This document shows positions 35,722 to 49,446 of a stretch of DNA of 64,000 nt, in pieces (position 1 is the stretch's first letter; every line of letters starts with the position of its first letter). Both the position numbers and the translations under genes were made by a program. A model generated the notes under the pieces. It did no database searches. It worked only from the letters and a program-made list of their open reading frames with translations, and had not been told where the DNA came from. This DNA comes from Combretum micranthum (lineage: Eukaryota; Streptophyta; Magnoliopsida; Myrtales; Combretaceae): the NCBI GenBank assembly GCA_024138025.1, contig JAMXBD010000823.1:62001-126000 (forward strand), in the 5' to 3' direction.

Positions 35722-38700
35722 TCAATTATCATCCTCACTTTCTCCACTTTCATCCTCACTTCCATCACTATCTTCATTATCAGATGGCCTCAGAGATCGA
35801 TCCCGTCCACTTGGATTTCCTGTAAAACAAAATGTTAAGTAATAAAGCACACATAAATATACTTACTGTTGAACTATTAATGAAAGAAAGAGAGTGAGTA
35901 ATGTCAAAGCTTAATGAAATAACTTACTTGAAGTACTAGGATAGCTAGAGCAAAGTTGTTGTACCAGTTTAGTAATTTTGGCTAGCTGCAAAACATACAT
36001 ACCAATATGCAAAGGACAAATTAAACTTATATTTAGTTTTGAATAAGAACATCTATCAAATTTATCATTTAAGAAGTTTACATAGATATGAAAGTTACAT
36101 TCAGCTTTAAATGCAATTCATAACATTTTTTTTTGTACAAATATCATGATCTAATCTTCTTAAGAAATTCTTTTGCAAAATGACTAAATAAAGTAAAATA
36201 AGGAAGATTTCTATACTTTATTCATGTAGGAAAAGAGAGCAAAGGTAAAACATGCTGAGAATATATGCAATGCCTCCATGATGCATCCGTTGTTTCTTAA
36301 AATCTACTAGCTCGAACAGATTAAATATCACTTAGAATTTAGATAGACAGAAACCAAAGAGAACAAAACTGAGACAGTTAGCATAATATCTTCCAATTGA
36401 ATAAGCTCAAATTGCAAATCCAATATATCTTCCAAAGTAAATACTCATTTTAGATTTTTGTGAAAAACTAAAAAAGTGCAAAAAGAAGCTTGTCACATGG
36501 AAAGGAAGAATGAACTTTTCAATATTGCGTGACAAAGTGAGTTTTTCTTTGCAAAAAAATCTTAAATAATTGCTGTTGAAACCTTATGAAACCAATTCCT
36601 TAATGTTATTTGAATATGTTAGTGACCATATTGGTAAATCCAACAACTAGAACACATAGACACATCATGTAAGGACATTGAGAAATTTTTTAAGCAGCTT
36701 TTACTTAATTTTTTTTTTTTCACTTAAGTGAAAACACTATTATTTCTTTTTCTACCTTACTACATGCATGCTATCCACATACCACACTATCAACCTATAA
36801 ATGATCCCATCCTTAAATTATTTATGCATTTGAAAGAGTACAACTAGATGAAGTTAAGGAACAACCAACAATTTCCAAAAACACAGCTAACCAAATCATA
36901 GTTAAAAAACAGCCAACAAGAATAATATCCTCAACAACCAGATCAATAACAACAATCAACACTCCAACCAGTTATAGCAGGTGTATATTTTATCTAATAT
37001 CTAGTGAACCATCAATAACATAGAAGTGACAATAAATTACCTGTTCAGATTGTTCCTCTCGTAGGGTTCTTTCCTCCTGAAGCTTGCTTTTGTTTCTTCT
37101 AAGGCAGCTCTCAACTCTTCCATAGAAGTTCGTCCTCGTGCTGACTTCCCAATTGGTAGTAGTCCATACCCTCTTCCAGGATGATAGTCTGACCTTGAAA
37201 CCGCATTCATAAACCTATCAACAACCTCCTGCGAAGTCAATGGACTATTTGAAGATTGAGATTCTTCATACATCTTCACCATGTTATCATGAATTACAAA
37301 CAATAAAGACATACATTATGTATAACACATTACTTTAAAATAAGTCCAAAATTTTACACATCCAATAAACTTACATAATCCTCTGCAGCTTGTTGAGATA
37401 CCCAACCTCCTGTACCATCAGGCCTTGGAACACTAATCGAGTTTGCTTAAAGAACTCAATGGCATTAAATGGTTGGCTATTTTGATTAATCTACACATTT
37501 AGATATATGTATGGAAAATGTTAAAGCATTAATCAATAATATAAGCATAGAGAAAAACATTAATAAATACCCACTTGCTCATTTCTCCTACTCTAAATGA
37601 TCTAGAGCCAGCCCTATGTAGATATTTGACATTGTTGCGTGCATTTCTCTCAATCATTGACCTTGTCTTCTATAAATGAAAAAATCAGCAAACATATGAT
37701 AGTATAAACTAATTTATAAGTGCAGAAATGATTTATAATTCACCTTTGCAGACGGTTCATCGATTGTGATATTGATCGCTCTTGTTCAATTCCCTAGTCC
37801 ATCTTTCAGTAACCTTTTTCCAATCATCATCACTTGAACCTTTGGGTCTAGCAACATCACCAACTTTGTTCCACTTATTTTAGTTTTACATCGATGGTTT
37901 CTATGGAGATTGCCCATCCATTTATCAGCAGCTCGGAACTTTTCAGGATCTTTTGTGATGTCATCAATATTCAACCGATTCTACATCAAACATATCACTA
38001 CAGATGAAGAAAATGTTTTTTTTTTCACAAAAAAGGACCAAATCCATCAATTAAAAAAGTAGCAACAATAGCAACAGTATAGAATAGCTCTAGAAATTTA
38101 AGAAAACAAGTATAGCAGTCTCTCTAGTAGCTTTTACAAAGGAACAATGTCAGAAATTAAAGAGATCAACTACTCGAATTATAACTTCAACATGTGGGAA
38201 GAAAGAAGCTCACACTTCTCTCCTTAGCTTTTCCATTTCTTACCTTCCAAGGATAAGCAATACATTCTCCTAATGTGATAGTTAATTGCAACAATTTTTG
38301 TCTCCCCTAAATGTTTTGCTGGACAGTTATACATCTTGCTGGACCTTCTAAACATGAATCAAGATGGGTTATCACACTACATGGATGGCAAACAACTAAT
38401 CATACAGTAATTCCAAAGTATGTTAGATATCAACATATCCAAGGCCATAAACTTAGCAGCTTCCCCACTTTATTTACTGAAGGAAAACAGGATAGACATG
38501 CTGAAGTAGAAGTCAAACATTCCATTTTTTACCCCTAAGGATATAATCCAACTTTTATTAAAAATAATTTAACCATATTAGAAAAGAGCATCTTCCCCAC
38601 TTTATTTGCTGAAGGAAAACAGGATAGACATGCTGAAGTAGAAGTCAAACATTCCATTTTTTACCCCTAAGGATATAATCCAGCTTTTATTAAAAATAAT

Positions 38701-40697
38701 TTAACCATATTAGAAAAGAGCATGTGAAAAAATTGACACAATGGATTTAAATTAGAATCTGTTTGTCACAAAGGCAAATCAGTTATGGAAAAACATTAAG
38801 AACCATAAATTCTAATACAGTATCTCAATTTATTTAATATCATGTTCTTGAAACACAATACCACCACAGATAGTGCCATATGAGAAATAATTGGATCAAA
38901 ATGGGAATTAGGGAAAATCTAGAACCTTAAGATGAATGTGTGCACTTTAATTATATCATCTTAAAACATATGATGGTTGTTGTTAAGGTGTACATACAAA
39001 TTAAAACGAATAGTGCACACTTTGTTGCAAACAAAGAGGAATAGTATAGACTAGAGTACAAGCAGCAATTACGAGAGGTCATTAGTGATGAATCAAGTTG
39101 AGACCACACTTATTAGAGTTAAGTCATGATTTTATAATGTGCATTCAATCAACTATAAGCCCTCCTGCATTGTGTCTTGAATATTTGCTTTACTTTCATA
39201 GTGCTAATGTCCTCAATAGAGTTATCACATGCAAACTATGTTACATGCTATTTTATTGTGTCTAAATTCTAATGCTCCTAAGATCATATAGCTTTCATTT
39301 TATGGACTTGAAACTAGCAGCAAATAAATTATAAAGAGAGGAATAAGGATTTGTAATTTTTTTTTTTAGAGATCTCTATCATTTTGGGGAGAGATTAAAA
39401 AACCTACTTCAAAGTGTTATGTGGAGTGAGAATAGAGTGGCTTTTGTTGTTTTTGGAGTAAAAAAGTGGCACTAGCACTATAATTATCAATTTCCTTTAT
39501 TATGGAATTGATCTTTTCAATTTATCATCTATATATTGACTGAAGCTTATTTGGCTATAAAAAAACAAAAACAGAAACCAGCTTGAATAATTTGAAACAA
39601 AACAAGAAAAAAAATTGCAAATTCACTTCAAATATACCTTTACTCTCTCCCAAGCCCGTTGTTTTTCTGCATGAGGGAATTTTCTCCAGTCATCGATACA
39701 AAGAGGAAGTAAGTCCCTACAAGCCTTCCCCATTTCAGAGGCTAACTTTGATGATTGGTCTGCTGTTAGTGGACGTCCACCAGAATAGGTAAACTCAATA
39801 ACCATCTTGCCCTTTCTTCTATTGTTTTCCTTTTCAAGTGCTTTTCCTCGGTATACACTTCTCTTACGTGTTGTGAGGATCGGGCTGTCAGTTCCTACAT
39901 ATATGAGACTCTCATGAAGCTAGCAGGTCATGAAACTTAAACCATAGACCTAACTATTACACCTTCAAATTAACTAGAAGTTAAAACTCACATAAAAATT
40001 ACCTGAGGTAGGTGAAGGATTACATGAAGGGTTTCCATTCAAGGATGCATCTACTTGGTTATTGATGACATGATTCTGTCCTTCTCCATTTCCTGTAGTA
40101 CCAACCAAAAACATGTTTCACCAGAGCACTTACAACTTCACAATGACAGTTAATTTTACTAGTTTCATGCAAGGCATATAATGATAAAATTACAAAATTA
40201 AAATAGCACAATCACTTTAATTGATAAAGAATAAGCTAATGTGATAGAACAACGAAAACAGAAATATCAAAGAGTAAGCAAAGGAGAATATAAACCCACC
40301 TACTATACTAATAAATTAACCGGAAAGTAATATTTTACATTAAAGTTACCTAAGCGAGAGGGAGGACTAGATGAATGGCTGCCTTGTAAGGATGCATCTA
40401 CTAGGGAGTTGTTGATGATAGGATTTTGTCCTTGTTCATTTGCTAGAAGATGAACCAGAAAAATGTGATTTCATTAGTTGCACAACAACTATATATATTT
40501 ACAAAGCTTCTAAGTAAAAAAAAAAAAATGATGGAAACTTAACTTGTTCGATGAGAAGGATTAGGTGAATTGTTGCCTTGCGGTGATTGTTGTTCCTCCT
40601 CCAAATTCTGAGAATCCGATTCATCATTAATTGGTAATCGGGTGTCTCGTTTAGCCCTTCCTCCCCGCCTTTGTAGACTCCTTCGTCCCCTAGCCAT
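35722..40697 (-). pseudogene. CACTA second gene, Transposase_24 (Ptta/En/Spm) type, frameshifted
   Basis: Minus-strand spliced gene. Predicted exons: 40697-40544, 40442-40350, 40092-40013, 39894-39638, about 37980-37753, 37671-37575, 37491-37379, 37282-37043, 35985-35928 and 35819-35722, most with GT/AG borders in a continuing frame. It starts MARGRRSLQRRGGRAKR, a basic N-terminus after TAATG. The core has G-G-R-P-L-T-A-D-Q, W-R-K-F-P-H-A-E-K, K-W-M-G-N-L-H-R-N-H-R and H-R-A-G-S-R-S-F, the pattern of the plant Ptta/En/Spm family. A charged, coiled-coil-like tail and an acidic end (S-D-N-E-D-S-D-G-S-E-D-E) follow. By analogy this is the DNA-binding, TNPA-like role. Frame changes near 37880, 37437 and 37087 break it. 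Exons 2 and 3 are paralogous copies. Confidence 0.75.
38461..38723. repeat. Two-copy 132-bp tandem duplication in an intron
   Basis: TTCCCCACTTTATTT starts at 38461 and again at 38593; the copies differ at two or three positions. It lies in the long intron (39637 to about 37981) of the second CACTA gene and must be recent. Confidence 0.92.
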
Positions 40698-40704
40698 TAT
40701 AATC

Positions 40705-40898
40705 CTACAATTGGATAGGACAAAGGTTCAATAAATAGATGTCAACATGCATAAATAGATTGAAATTAAGTGCATATAAATAGAAAGAATGAAAAAGATT
40801 CTACCTTTCAATCATCATGCATGGACAATAAACAAAAATATCATAGACATTATAGTTAAAAAAAAAGGATAAAATGAATAAAAATTGGACAATCATAC
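40705..40898 (-). other. Predicted intron linking the two CACTA genes
   Basis: Donor ATA|GTATGA (40898) and acceptor CCAATTGTAG|GATTA (40705) on the minus strand. Splicing joins TNP2 codon A with GA, giving Arg-Leu-stop, where the stop TAA (40699-40697) shares its last A with the ATG of the second gene. Both genes could thus lie on one transcript, as in En/Spm where two products come from one pre-mRNA by splicing. Alternatively TNP2 ends at an unspliced stop near 40801. Confidence 0.5.
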
Positions 40899-43800
40899 TA
40901 TTGTCATCACTAATATCATAGTCCATGAGTGCATCATCCAACCCATCCTCTTCATCCTCATCTGTATCCTCATCTTCATTACATTCAATACTACCATCAT
41001 GCTCTTCACATGGAGATGCTTCAATCATTGTTTCTACAGCCTCTCCATCAACGGTCTCACCACATACATCAGTTCTCAATGACACTTCGATATCACAATC
41101 AGCTACTGGATTATGCTCATTTCCTCTGTCCTCATTTGTTGTTAATTGTTCCTCTAAGCTCTCATCCACTAATAAAGCTTCAACATCTGTGAACAAATTT
41201 GCATCACCTACAAGTGAGTCAATGTTATAGATGTGGCGATGCTCGAATTGTTGCACCACTCGCCAATCAAGTCCAAATTTCATGTCATCTAGGTAAAATA
41301 TTTGCTTAGCTTGTGATGCCAACACATATGGATCATTTTCATACCATGTACGAGTAACCTTAATAGATTTAAAGCTGTCATCCACCCGCACATTGCGATG
41401 CCTCTCATTAGTGTCCCACCACTTACATTTAAATAGGAATACTCTTTTGTTCCTAACATAGCTAAACTCATATATATCTGTTAACATCCCATAAAATTCT
41501 ACTTTCTCATCTCCTTGGTCTACTTCTACCAGCACTCCACTATTTTGAGTCTTCTTCCTGCTATCAAACTCTGATGTGTGAAAACGCACACCATTATATA
41601 TCAATTTGTTGTACCTTTTGAAACATGAATCAGGTCCTATTGATAATGCATATAATGCACTAATGATCGGGTCACGACTATCATGCAATACACTCATCTG
41701 CAAAAATGTTCAACAAAATACCATGTCAATGCAAGCTAGTTAAAAACCCTTGAATTTACAAAAAAAAAAAAAAAAGTAATTCTATACAAAGCTCTTTCTT
41801 ATATTTACCTTATTCATAAACCATTCACCGAAGTCTTTTTTGTGATGCCCATCTATGTTATCCCCATATTGTGCACGTAAAACATCTTTATGCTCACTGT
41901 AACACATGTTTGTCTTTACTTAGTAACTTTATATGTCATTGTACCATTACCTTACATATTTTTTTTGTGTAACTTTCAACTTACTGTAGGTAAGGTTGAA
42001 TCTCTTGGCAATTGTTAATAATGTACCATTTTGCAATATCAACCTCCTCGCTTGACAATACCACATATGTGGGTGGTGAAATTAAACCAACTTTATTCGT
42101 GAAGACGTCCAAGCCACTATCCTCTAAGGAATCAAAATTCCTGTCTGGACGGTTAAATGTTGTCTCAATGCCTTCTAAGTGAAGTGAACACCAGGTCAAG
42201 CACTCATGAACAACATAAGCTTCTGCAATGGAGCCTTCTGGAGAAGCTCTATTTCTAACGAATTGTTTTAAGGAGCCTAAGTACCTACAAATAATGATTA
42301 ATAGCACATGAGAAAAACATGGATAACAACTTAAAAAGTGGTAACTTTTGAGTATACATTATACCTTTCAATAGGATACATCCAACGATATGCAACAGGT
42401 CCAGCCATTAATGCCTCTTGAGGTAAGTGGATAGCTAGATGTACCATTACATCAAAGAATGCAGGGGGAAAGATCAACTCCAACTTGCACAAAATAGTGA
42501 CAATGTCACTTTGCATCTTTCGTATATCTTCAACATTCAAAATGCGTCGACACAACCTCTCAAAAAAGTTCCCAAGCTCAGCTATGGCGAGGGTGACCTC
42601 CCTTGGCAATAAGCCACGAATGCCCACAGGTAATAGCCTCTGAAGTAAAACATGGCAATCATGACTCTTCATACCTGAAAGCTTTGAGTTCGAGTTGTCC
42701 ACACACCTACCTATGTGTGACGCATAGCCATCAGGTAATCTAACATTCCTTAGGAATTGACAAAACAATCTTCTCTCACTCGTACTTAATGTATAGCTTG
42801 CACATGGCATCAAGTATTTGCCATCAGCCCGTTTTACTAAATGTAGCTCCTTTCGTATACCAAGTTCCTCTAGATCAAGTCTAGCTTTATAAGTATCTTT
42901 TTTTTTCCCTCAGTCCTAAGCACTGTGTTAACAACATTCTCAAAATATTCTTCTCAATATGCATCACATCCAAATTATGTCTAATTATTAACTTTGACCA
43001 ATATGGCAACTGGAAGAATATCGACTTTTTAGTCCAATTGAATGCGCCAACATTATGGACTCTTCTAGCTTTCCCCGGATGCTTTCCCATTCCTATGTCT
43101 ACTACTGATTGTAACTGGTGGAGAATATCTCACCAGAATATAGATCAGGAGCCTCACGAGTATCATGCATTCCATCAAACTTGTAGCTACGTCTCCACCT
43201 GTGATCCATTGGCAACCACATTCTATGCCCAACATACCCAATCTTGTTATTAAGCCTTATCGATGGTGTTTGATCTTCACATACCGGGCAAGCACTGTAT
43301 CCCTTTGTGCTCCATCCAGACAAATTCCCATATGCTGGAAAGTCATTAATGGTCCACAATAATGCTGCATGCATCTTGAATGAAGACTTTGAGTATGCAT
43401 CATAAGTCCACAACCCATTATTCCATAGATCCTTCAACTCATCAATTAAAGGTTGCATATAGATGTCAATCTCTTTACCAGGTGCTTTAGGCCCTGGGAT
43501 TAATAGTGTCATCATCATATATTCTCTCTTCATGCACATCCAAGGAGGTAAATTATATGTGAGAAGCAACACAGGCCACATGCTATATGATTGGCTCATA
43601 GTACCAAAAGGATTGAATCCATCACTAGCAAGCCCTAATCTCACATTACGACAATCCTTTGCAAATTCTGGATATCATTATCAAACTTTACCCATGACAA
43701 CCCATCTGCTGGATGACCCATTAGGTTTTCTTGTCTCTTGTGTTCTTCTTTATGCCAACGCATTTTTTGAGCATTTCTAGGATTCATGAAAAGGCGTTGT

Positions 43801-44635
43801 AACCTTGGTTTCACAGGAAAGTATCGCAAAACCTTATGAGGAATAGGCATTTTAGAACCAGTGGACACTTTATATCTGGATGTACCACAAGTGGGACAAT
43901 GTGTAAGATTCTTGTTATCACCCCAAAATAGACAACAGTCATATTTACATGCATGAATATTATGGCAACCCATGCCCAACCCTCTCAAGTATTTGTTTGC
44001 ATAATAGTAAGACTTAGGAAGAGATTCTCCATTAGGTATAACATCACGTAAAAGTTGTAGCAACATGTCGAAAGACTTGTTGCTCCACTTATTGTATACC
44101 TTTAAGTGAAGGAGCTTCACTATAAATGAGAATTTAGAAATCTTACACCCTGGATAAAGCTCTTGATGTGAGTCAGCTCTTAACCCATCTAAATAGTCAA
44201 CTGGAATATCGAAGCCATCATCAGGGGTTGAGCTTTCATCCTGATTGTCAACAAATGCCCCTAAGTCTTCAAGCATCTCGTGGAGCCCATCGGTATCATT
44301 ACCACCTGTCCCATTGTTCTCCTCCATAGTGGGTCTCATGTCACATTCTCTGTGACGAATTCGACCTCGATGTCTAGTAGGCAACTCAATAGTTGGCTCC
44401 TCACCATGATATATCCAACACTGGTAGTTACATCGATTCCATCTACAAGCAAGTGTGCTCTAATCACATTCACTGTTTGTGAAATGTCATTTAAGCATTT
44501 CCTACATGGACAATTTAAACTTCCATGCACACCATACTTCAAGCGTAAGTATGCAACAAAAAAGTCAACACCTCTTTCGTACTCTTCACTTTCAATGTCA
44601 TAATTCATCCAACTCTTGTCCATTTTTTCTGACAT
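40801..44635 (-). pseudogene. CACTA transposase, TNP2 type, frameshifted
   Basis: Catalyses excision and insertion of CACTA elements in the nucleus. On the minus strand the N-terminus MSEKMDKSWM with a following C-P-C-R-K-C is the transposase-associated domain. Next come the TNP2 core (C-H-N-I-H-A-C-K-Y-D-C, L-T-H-C-P-T-C-G), R-L-G-L-A-S-D-G-F-N-P-F-G near 43640 and D-V-M-H-I-E-K-N near 42970, a hallmark acidic motif. Downstream are the DUF4218-like segment with M-K-S-H-D-C-H-V-L-L-Q and the DUF4216-like C-terminus (G-V-R-F-H-T, F-K-C-K-W-W-D). Introns with good borders: 42364-42285, 41984-41897, 41808-41698. The last exon ends in an acidic stretch. Single-base frame losses near 44428, 43670, 43126 and 42944 inactivate it, yet the segments between are intact, so decay is recent. 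Confidence 0.92.
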
Positions 44636-47444
44636 TATTGGAAGGAAATAAAAGTGTAAGATCCAATTGAACTAGTTAATACATCGCATATGACATAATC
44701 ACAAAATTAGTAAGCACATATCATATCACATCATCATATTGATCACCATTAATAGCAGCATGTTCACCACATTGGTCTAATGTTATTTCCTCTACCCTCA
44801 ATCTTAGAAAACATTTTAGGAATCTTAGTAAACATTACTTCACACCATTCAAAGTATGGGAATTTTGTAATCACATAGCAAATATAATTTTTTTAATCCT
44901 TATGTTTATTTTTATTCTAATAATCCTTTATACGCATTGTTTAATGATATTACTTTATTGCAATATGCTTGTTATTATCAATTATACTTGAATTTTATAG
45001 TTGCATAAATGATGATATCTCTTTCTTTCCCTTTTCTTTGTAATTTAGTTAAACTTATTATATTTGTTTATAATTCATCTATCTTACATTAGCATCGCCT
45101 ATAAGTTAAGCACTGATTATTTCTTCATTCAATTATCAAATTAACATCTCATACTATTATAAACATTAATTTAATGTCAAGCAACACTTCATACATTAAA
45201 ATACTTGATTATGTACACCTACCCTTTCATAATCGAATTGGCATACTCATTATGGAGTCATTGTGTCAATTTTATGCCAATATTAAAAATAATTCATGCC
45301 ATGAACAAATGGATTCCTTGAAATTCTTAATCAACACATTTTATTTCAAATAAGTGCAAGTGATACAGTGGTTGTCCATAAATTAAAAACATAATTTGGG
45401 AAATAGAATTTATTAGTAATCCTAATGAACTTTAAATATTTAATTATTCATATTACATTGCATTTAAGAGGGAAAATATATTCACTTATATATACACGTC
45501 AAAATCCTCTCAAAATAAAGCCAATTAGTAATTACATTAATTCTCAAATTTCATTTCCATTGCCAAAATCCAACCAAAATCTTACATACCGCAGTCTACT
45601 CATCCTTCTATAATCTTTTTGCAATAATAAATACTAGTAGATCCTGCATCCGCATTGCATGTACTAATTCAATAATATCATAAAAAATTGATGGTAAAAA
45701 ATCTTAAATTTTTTACTATAAAATATTAGATGATTAATCATAAAAGTGTTTTTATAAAATTTTAATTCAATAAAAGAATCTTTTTATATATATAAATATA
45801 TTTTTATTTTTCTTACTTTATATTATAATGTGAACGTTTAAGAAATATATAAAAAGAATAATACGGGTTTTGGGGAGAATGCAATAATTATTCTAAAAAC
45901 AAAGCTATATAAAATGTGGGGTAGGAAAGAAGGCTATAGAACGATATATCTCCTTATATGGTTACTTTCAAAAATTAGTAGTTGGATAATAGATAGAGAC
46001 ATAATATAGAATAGATTTAATCATATGACCCATTACATAATACGTTAATTGAAGGCAAAGTCCAACACTTTTCATCATTCTCATTAAGTAAGAAACTTTT
46101 AAATTATTATAAAATGGTATTATGTGGTATTTAAATCTTTAAGCCTTTATGCATAAATGTAAATATAAGCTATTCAATCTCAAATGGTACTAAAAAAGTA
46201 AAAAAAGTAAAATTAATTTAATGACATCGTAAAAAATTTAAATAAAACTCTCGTATTGCTGGATTTTTTTAGTGATTTTTAAAATCATTCTTATTCTTGA
46301 ACAAAATGGCATAGCTTGAAATTAACCAACACTCGATTATCATAAGTATAGAAAATGTATACACATACTTGTTATTCGATTCAAATTTTGATTTATATTC
46401 ATAGAGGTCTTAAAATTCAAAACTTCTACAGAAAAATAAAACAAAAAAATAATAAAATTTTGTATAACAACATCAAAATCATTTAATTGCTTTTTTTTCT
46501 AAAAATAAAAGAGTAACATCAAATTTTGAAAAGATACTTTTAAGGGGGGAAAAAAGAAAAGAAAAATAAACACACATATCATCGGCCAATATTAAATGGA
46601 AAGAGCAAAAATCTTAGAAAATGTGAAAGCCAATTTCGTTCTTTACAATTTTGGTAGAAATTGAATGGAGATAAAATGCATTTGATAGTTGGAATGCATA
46701 AATATTATTGTGAACTCAGAGTAACCGGAAATTTCATTATTTGCTGGTTGGTTTTACGCGATTCCTTAAAAAAGTGGAGCTACAGTTTGAATAGAAAAGG
46801 AGAGGGAAGAAACACTATATGTAAGGAAATGTTTTCCCTTTTATATTAACTTCGAATGGCTTGTTCACTAACGTGGACATGCTTATAAAAAATGTGTGGA
46901 GGGATGGGAGTTCTAAAAGAAAATTATTAGAACTATGGTATAAACAATGGAGTCAAATACAAAGATTTGGTTTAATAATAATGTAATAGGTATCTAATCC
47001 TTAAATAAATAATGATAGTAATATATATATTTTATAAAATTATTTATATGATTAAATAAATAATTGATCATGAGATTTTTTTTCCTTCGTGTATGTTTGA
47101 TCATGAGAGGTGCAGGCATTGAATGTGATGGAAATCCCTTAACATTTGCTAAGTGTTTTATATCATATAAACAGAATAAATTATTCGGACTAGAACAATA
47201 CATATAATCTTTAGCTTGTCAATCATATCCTTTTGAAATATGGTCTACTAATCTTGAAAGTCATATTCTAGTTATATTTTATTCTTTTAGTAGTACATAA
47301 AACAGATAAACTCTTATTTAATGACAAGCTAGTTAAAGCAATCCATCTTTGATATCACATCTTCTTAAAAACATGAGCACAACTTGAAGGCAAAATGAAG
47401 ATACAGACACTAATACATTTAGAGCTAAACTAATATTTGCTTAC
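44636..47444. other. Noncoding 5' part of the CACTA element
   Basis: AT-rich sequence directly upstream of TNP2. No exon-like segment is convincing. A minus-strand frame at 47203-46994 starts MYCSSPNNLFCLYDIKHL without recognised homology. At 45634-45662 the minus strand reads a Helitron-like end (GCGGATGCAGG...CTAG followed by T), weakly supported. Confidence 0.45.
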
Positions 47445-47519
47445 TTGAAAATCAAATGCACCTTCTCGAAAGATACCTTCTCAAATAATTCCCCAAAATC
47501 CTCTTTGCTCTGTTCAAAA
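47445..47519 (-). other. Exon-like segment (possible captured host exon)
   Basis: On the minus strand TTTTTTGAACAG|AGC opens a 75-base frame (S-K-E-D-F-G-E-L-F-E-K-V-S-F-E-K-V-H) closed by a strong donor CAA|GTAAGC. Its entry phase fits the exit phase of the exon-like segment 49253-49220. No family is recognised. It could be a captured gene fragment or part of an element leader exon. Confidence 0.4.
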
Positions 47520-49219
47520 AAGGCATTTCAGCATATTATAACAAGAACAACTAAGGTAACTGCATGCTCAAAAATTTGAAAACCAAACCCACTCCCATCA
47601 GCCAAAAAAAATTATTAATAATAACAATAATAATTGGGACAACATCATACACAGTTGTGATAGGAATAAATTTGGTTTTATTATAACTTAGTTAACTATG
47701 ACTTGTAATCAAATTTATATATTTGTAACGTTGATATGAATGAATTACGAACAAAAATGCAAACATCAATTGTCAACATAAATTGCCTAAGCTAATGCCA
47801 ATTCAAAACAATCACGCTACTCAATCAAAGGGAAAAATAATGCTAAAAAAATTAAAGGGAAAAATATTTAATGAAATTAACAGATTCCAATCAATCAATG
47901 CAATTTGCCTGATGAAGTTGGTTGAGGAAAATCCTGTTTCACTAAAAATTTTATGAAAATGATTGGAGATGTTTATTTTCACTTACGATCTTTTTATGTT
48001 CTTATCAAACAATTGTACTAGTGCAATGACATGATAGCCGTCCCAGCATGCAAAGGAAATTAGGCCCATATGGTCTTCCTATTTCTTCTTTTTATGTTCT
48101 TATCTTTGAATTGACTTACGATTTTAAGAGGATTGATCTATATAAATAAAAGATGTAATTCCATATCATGTAAATTTGACTTCTATACCTGGTATAAATT
48201 TTTAAAATTTATAATGTACTTACACCTTTGTTTGTCCAATACCTAGAACCCTATTTTAAACAAATTTCATGTATCTACATAGCCCCACGAAAACTAAAAA
48301 CAGAGCTGTAATTTTTGCTCAATCCATTCTTGCAAAATCAACTTGACCAAACAAAACACTTACATATCAACACAACATTTCCAGGAAATTTCCATCCGAT
48401 TATTAGGTCAAAACTGAAACATCATTCTAGGCCTAAAAAGAAATAGCCAAATTATTTACCAAAATAACCCATCAAACCATATCTTGAAAATGAGTTGGAT
48501 AAATAAAAAAGTTTATGGTAACTCAAATTTTGAAGCTACGCATATTTAATATGCACAACACATTGACATAAAAAAAAATACATATCTTAAATGCAAGTTT
48601 GATGGTCTATTTCCATGATTATGTCTTATTTTAATAATTAATATCAAAACGAAATTTATCTTCCAGAAAAAAAAAATGAATGCGTAGTCTATCAACTTAA
48701 ATATTGTGGAAAACCTGACCGGCGTCAGCCTGTGCAATAGGCCATATTATGTGCACCTTATTAATTTAATTCCAAGCAGAAATATGAAGCTTACAACAAA
48801 GGAAGATGAATTGAAAGTAAACAAACTTCAAGACTTTCGTGATGTTGATGAATGAAACAGGGAAGATGTCGGATGGATTTTTCTCTATAAAAATCATTAT
48901 TAGAAAGTACTGCCGTGTTGCTCAATTATTGGGTTCGATGACATGATAACTTAACCTTAGATGATTATAAAAAAACTTAAAGGAAAACAGGGGTCGAAGG
49001 TTAGACTTTCAAGGGGTCGGAGCTAATCTCATAGGTTCTTTTTTGATCATAGCAAGTGAGATATAATAATATATATATTTATATATTTTCCCGATAAGTC
49101 AATAGGATATGCTTTCAAAGGGACTACCTTAAAGGTTACCTTCTTCAGTGTTTTTATGATTAAAAATGAAAAAAAAAATGTAACCATAACCACTTTACAT
49201 TATTTGTTGGTGAGATAAC

Positions 49220-49253
49220 CTGAAAATGGCTTTTCAATTCATCATAAAACCAT
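49220..49253 (-). other. Exon-like segment upstream of 47445-47519
   Basis: On the minus strand TTTTGCTTTGCAG|A opens W-F-Y-D-E-L-K-S-H-F-Q, followed by CAG|GTTATC. Joined to 47519-47445 it gives an uninterrupted frame rich in charged residues. Short, and of unknown function. Confidence 0.35.
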
Positions 49254-49446
49254 CTGCAAAGCAAAACAATGTTATTTTCCATCAACATAAACCCTGATTT
49301 GCCAACTTTTGCTAGTAATAAATTAATAAAATAACATCTATTATTTGACCATCAAGAAGCATATTCAAAATAAAAATTGTTCAAATCAACACAAGACAAT
49401 GGATTCAAAGCATGATAGTTTAAATTGATATAGTGTTGACAAGAGA

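Noticed and set aside
40885..41230. Three overlapping plus-strand frames rich in Ser or His
   Set aside because: They are antisense shadows of the acidic C-terminal exon of TNP2.
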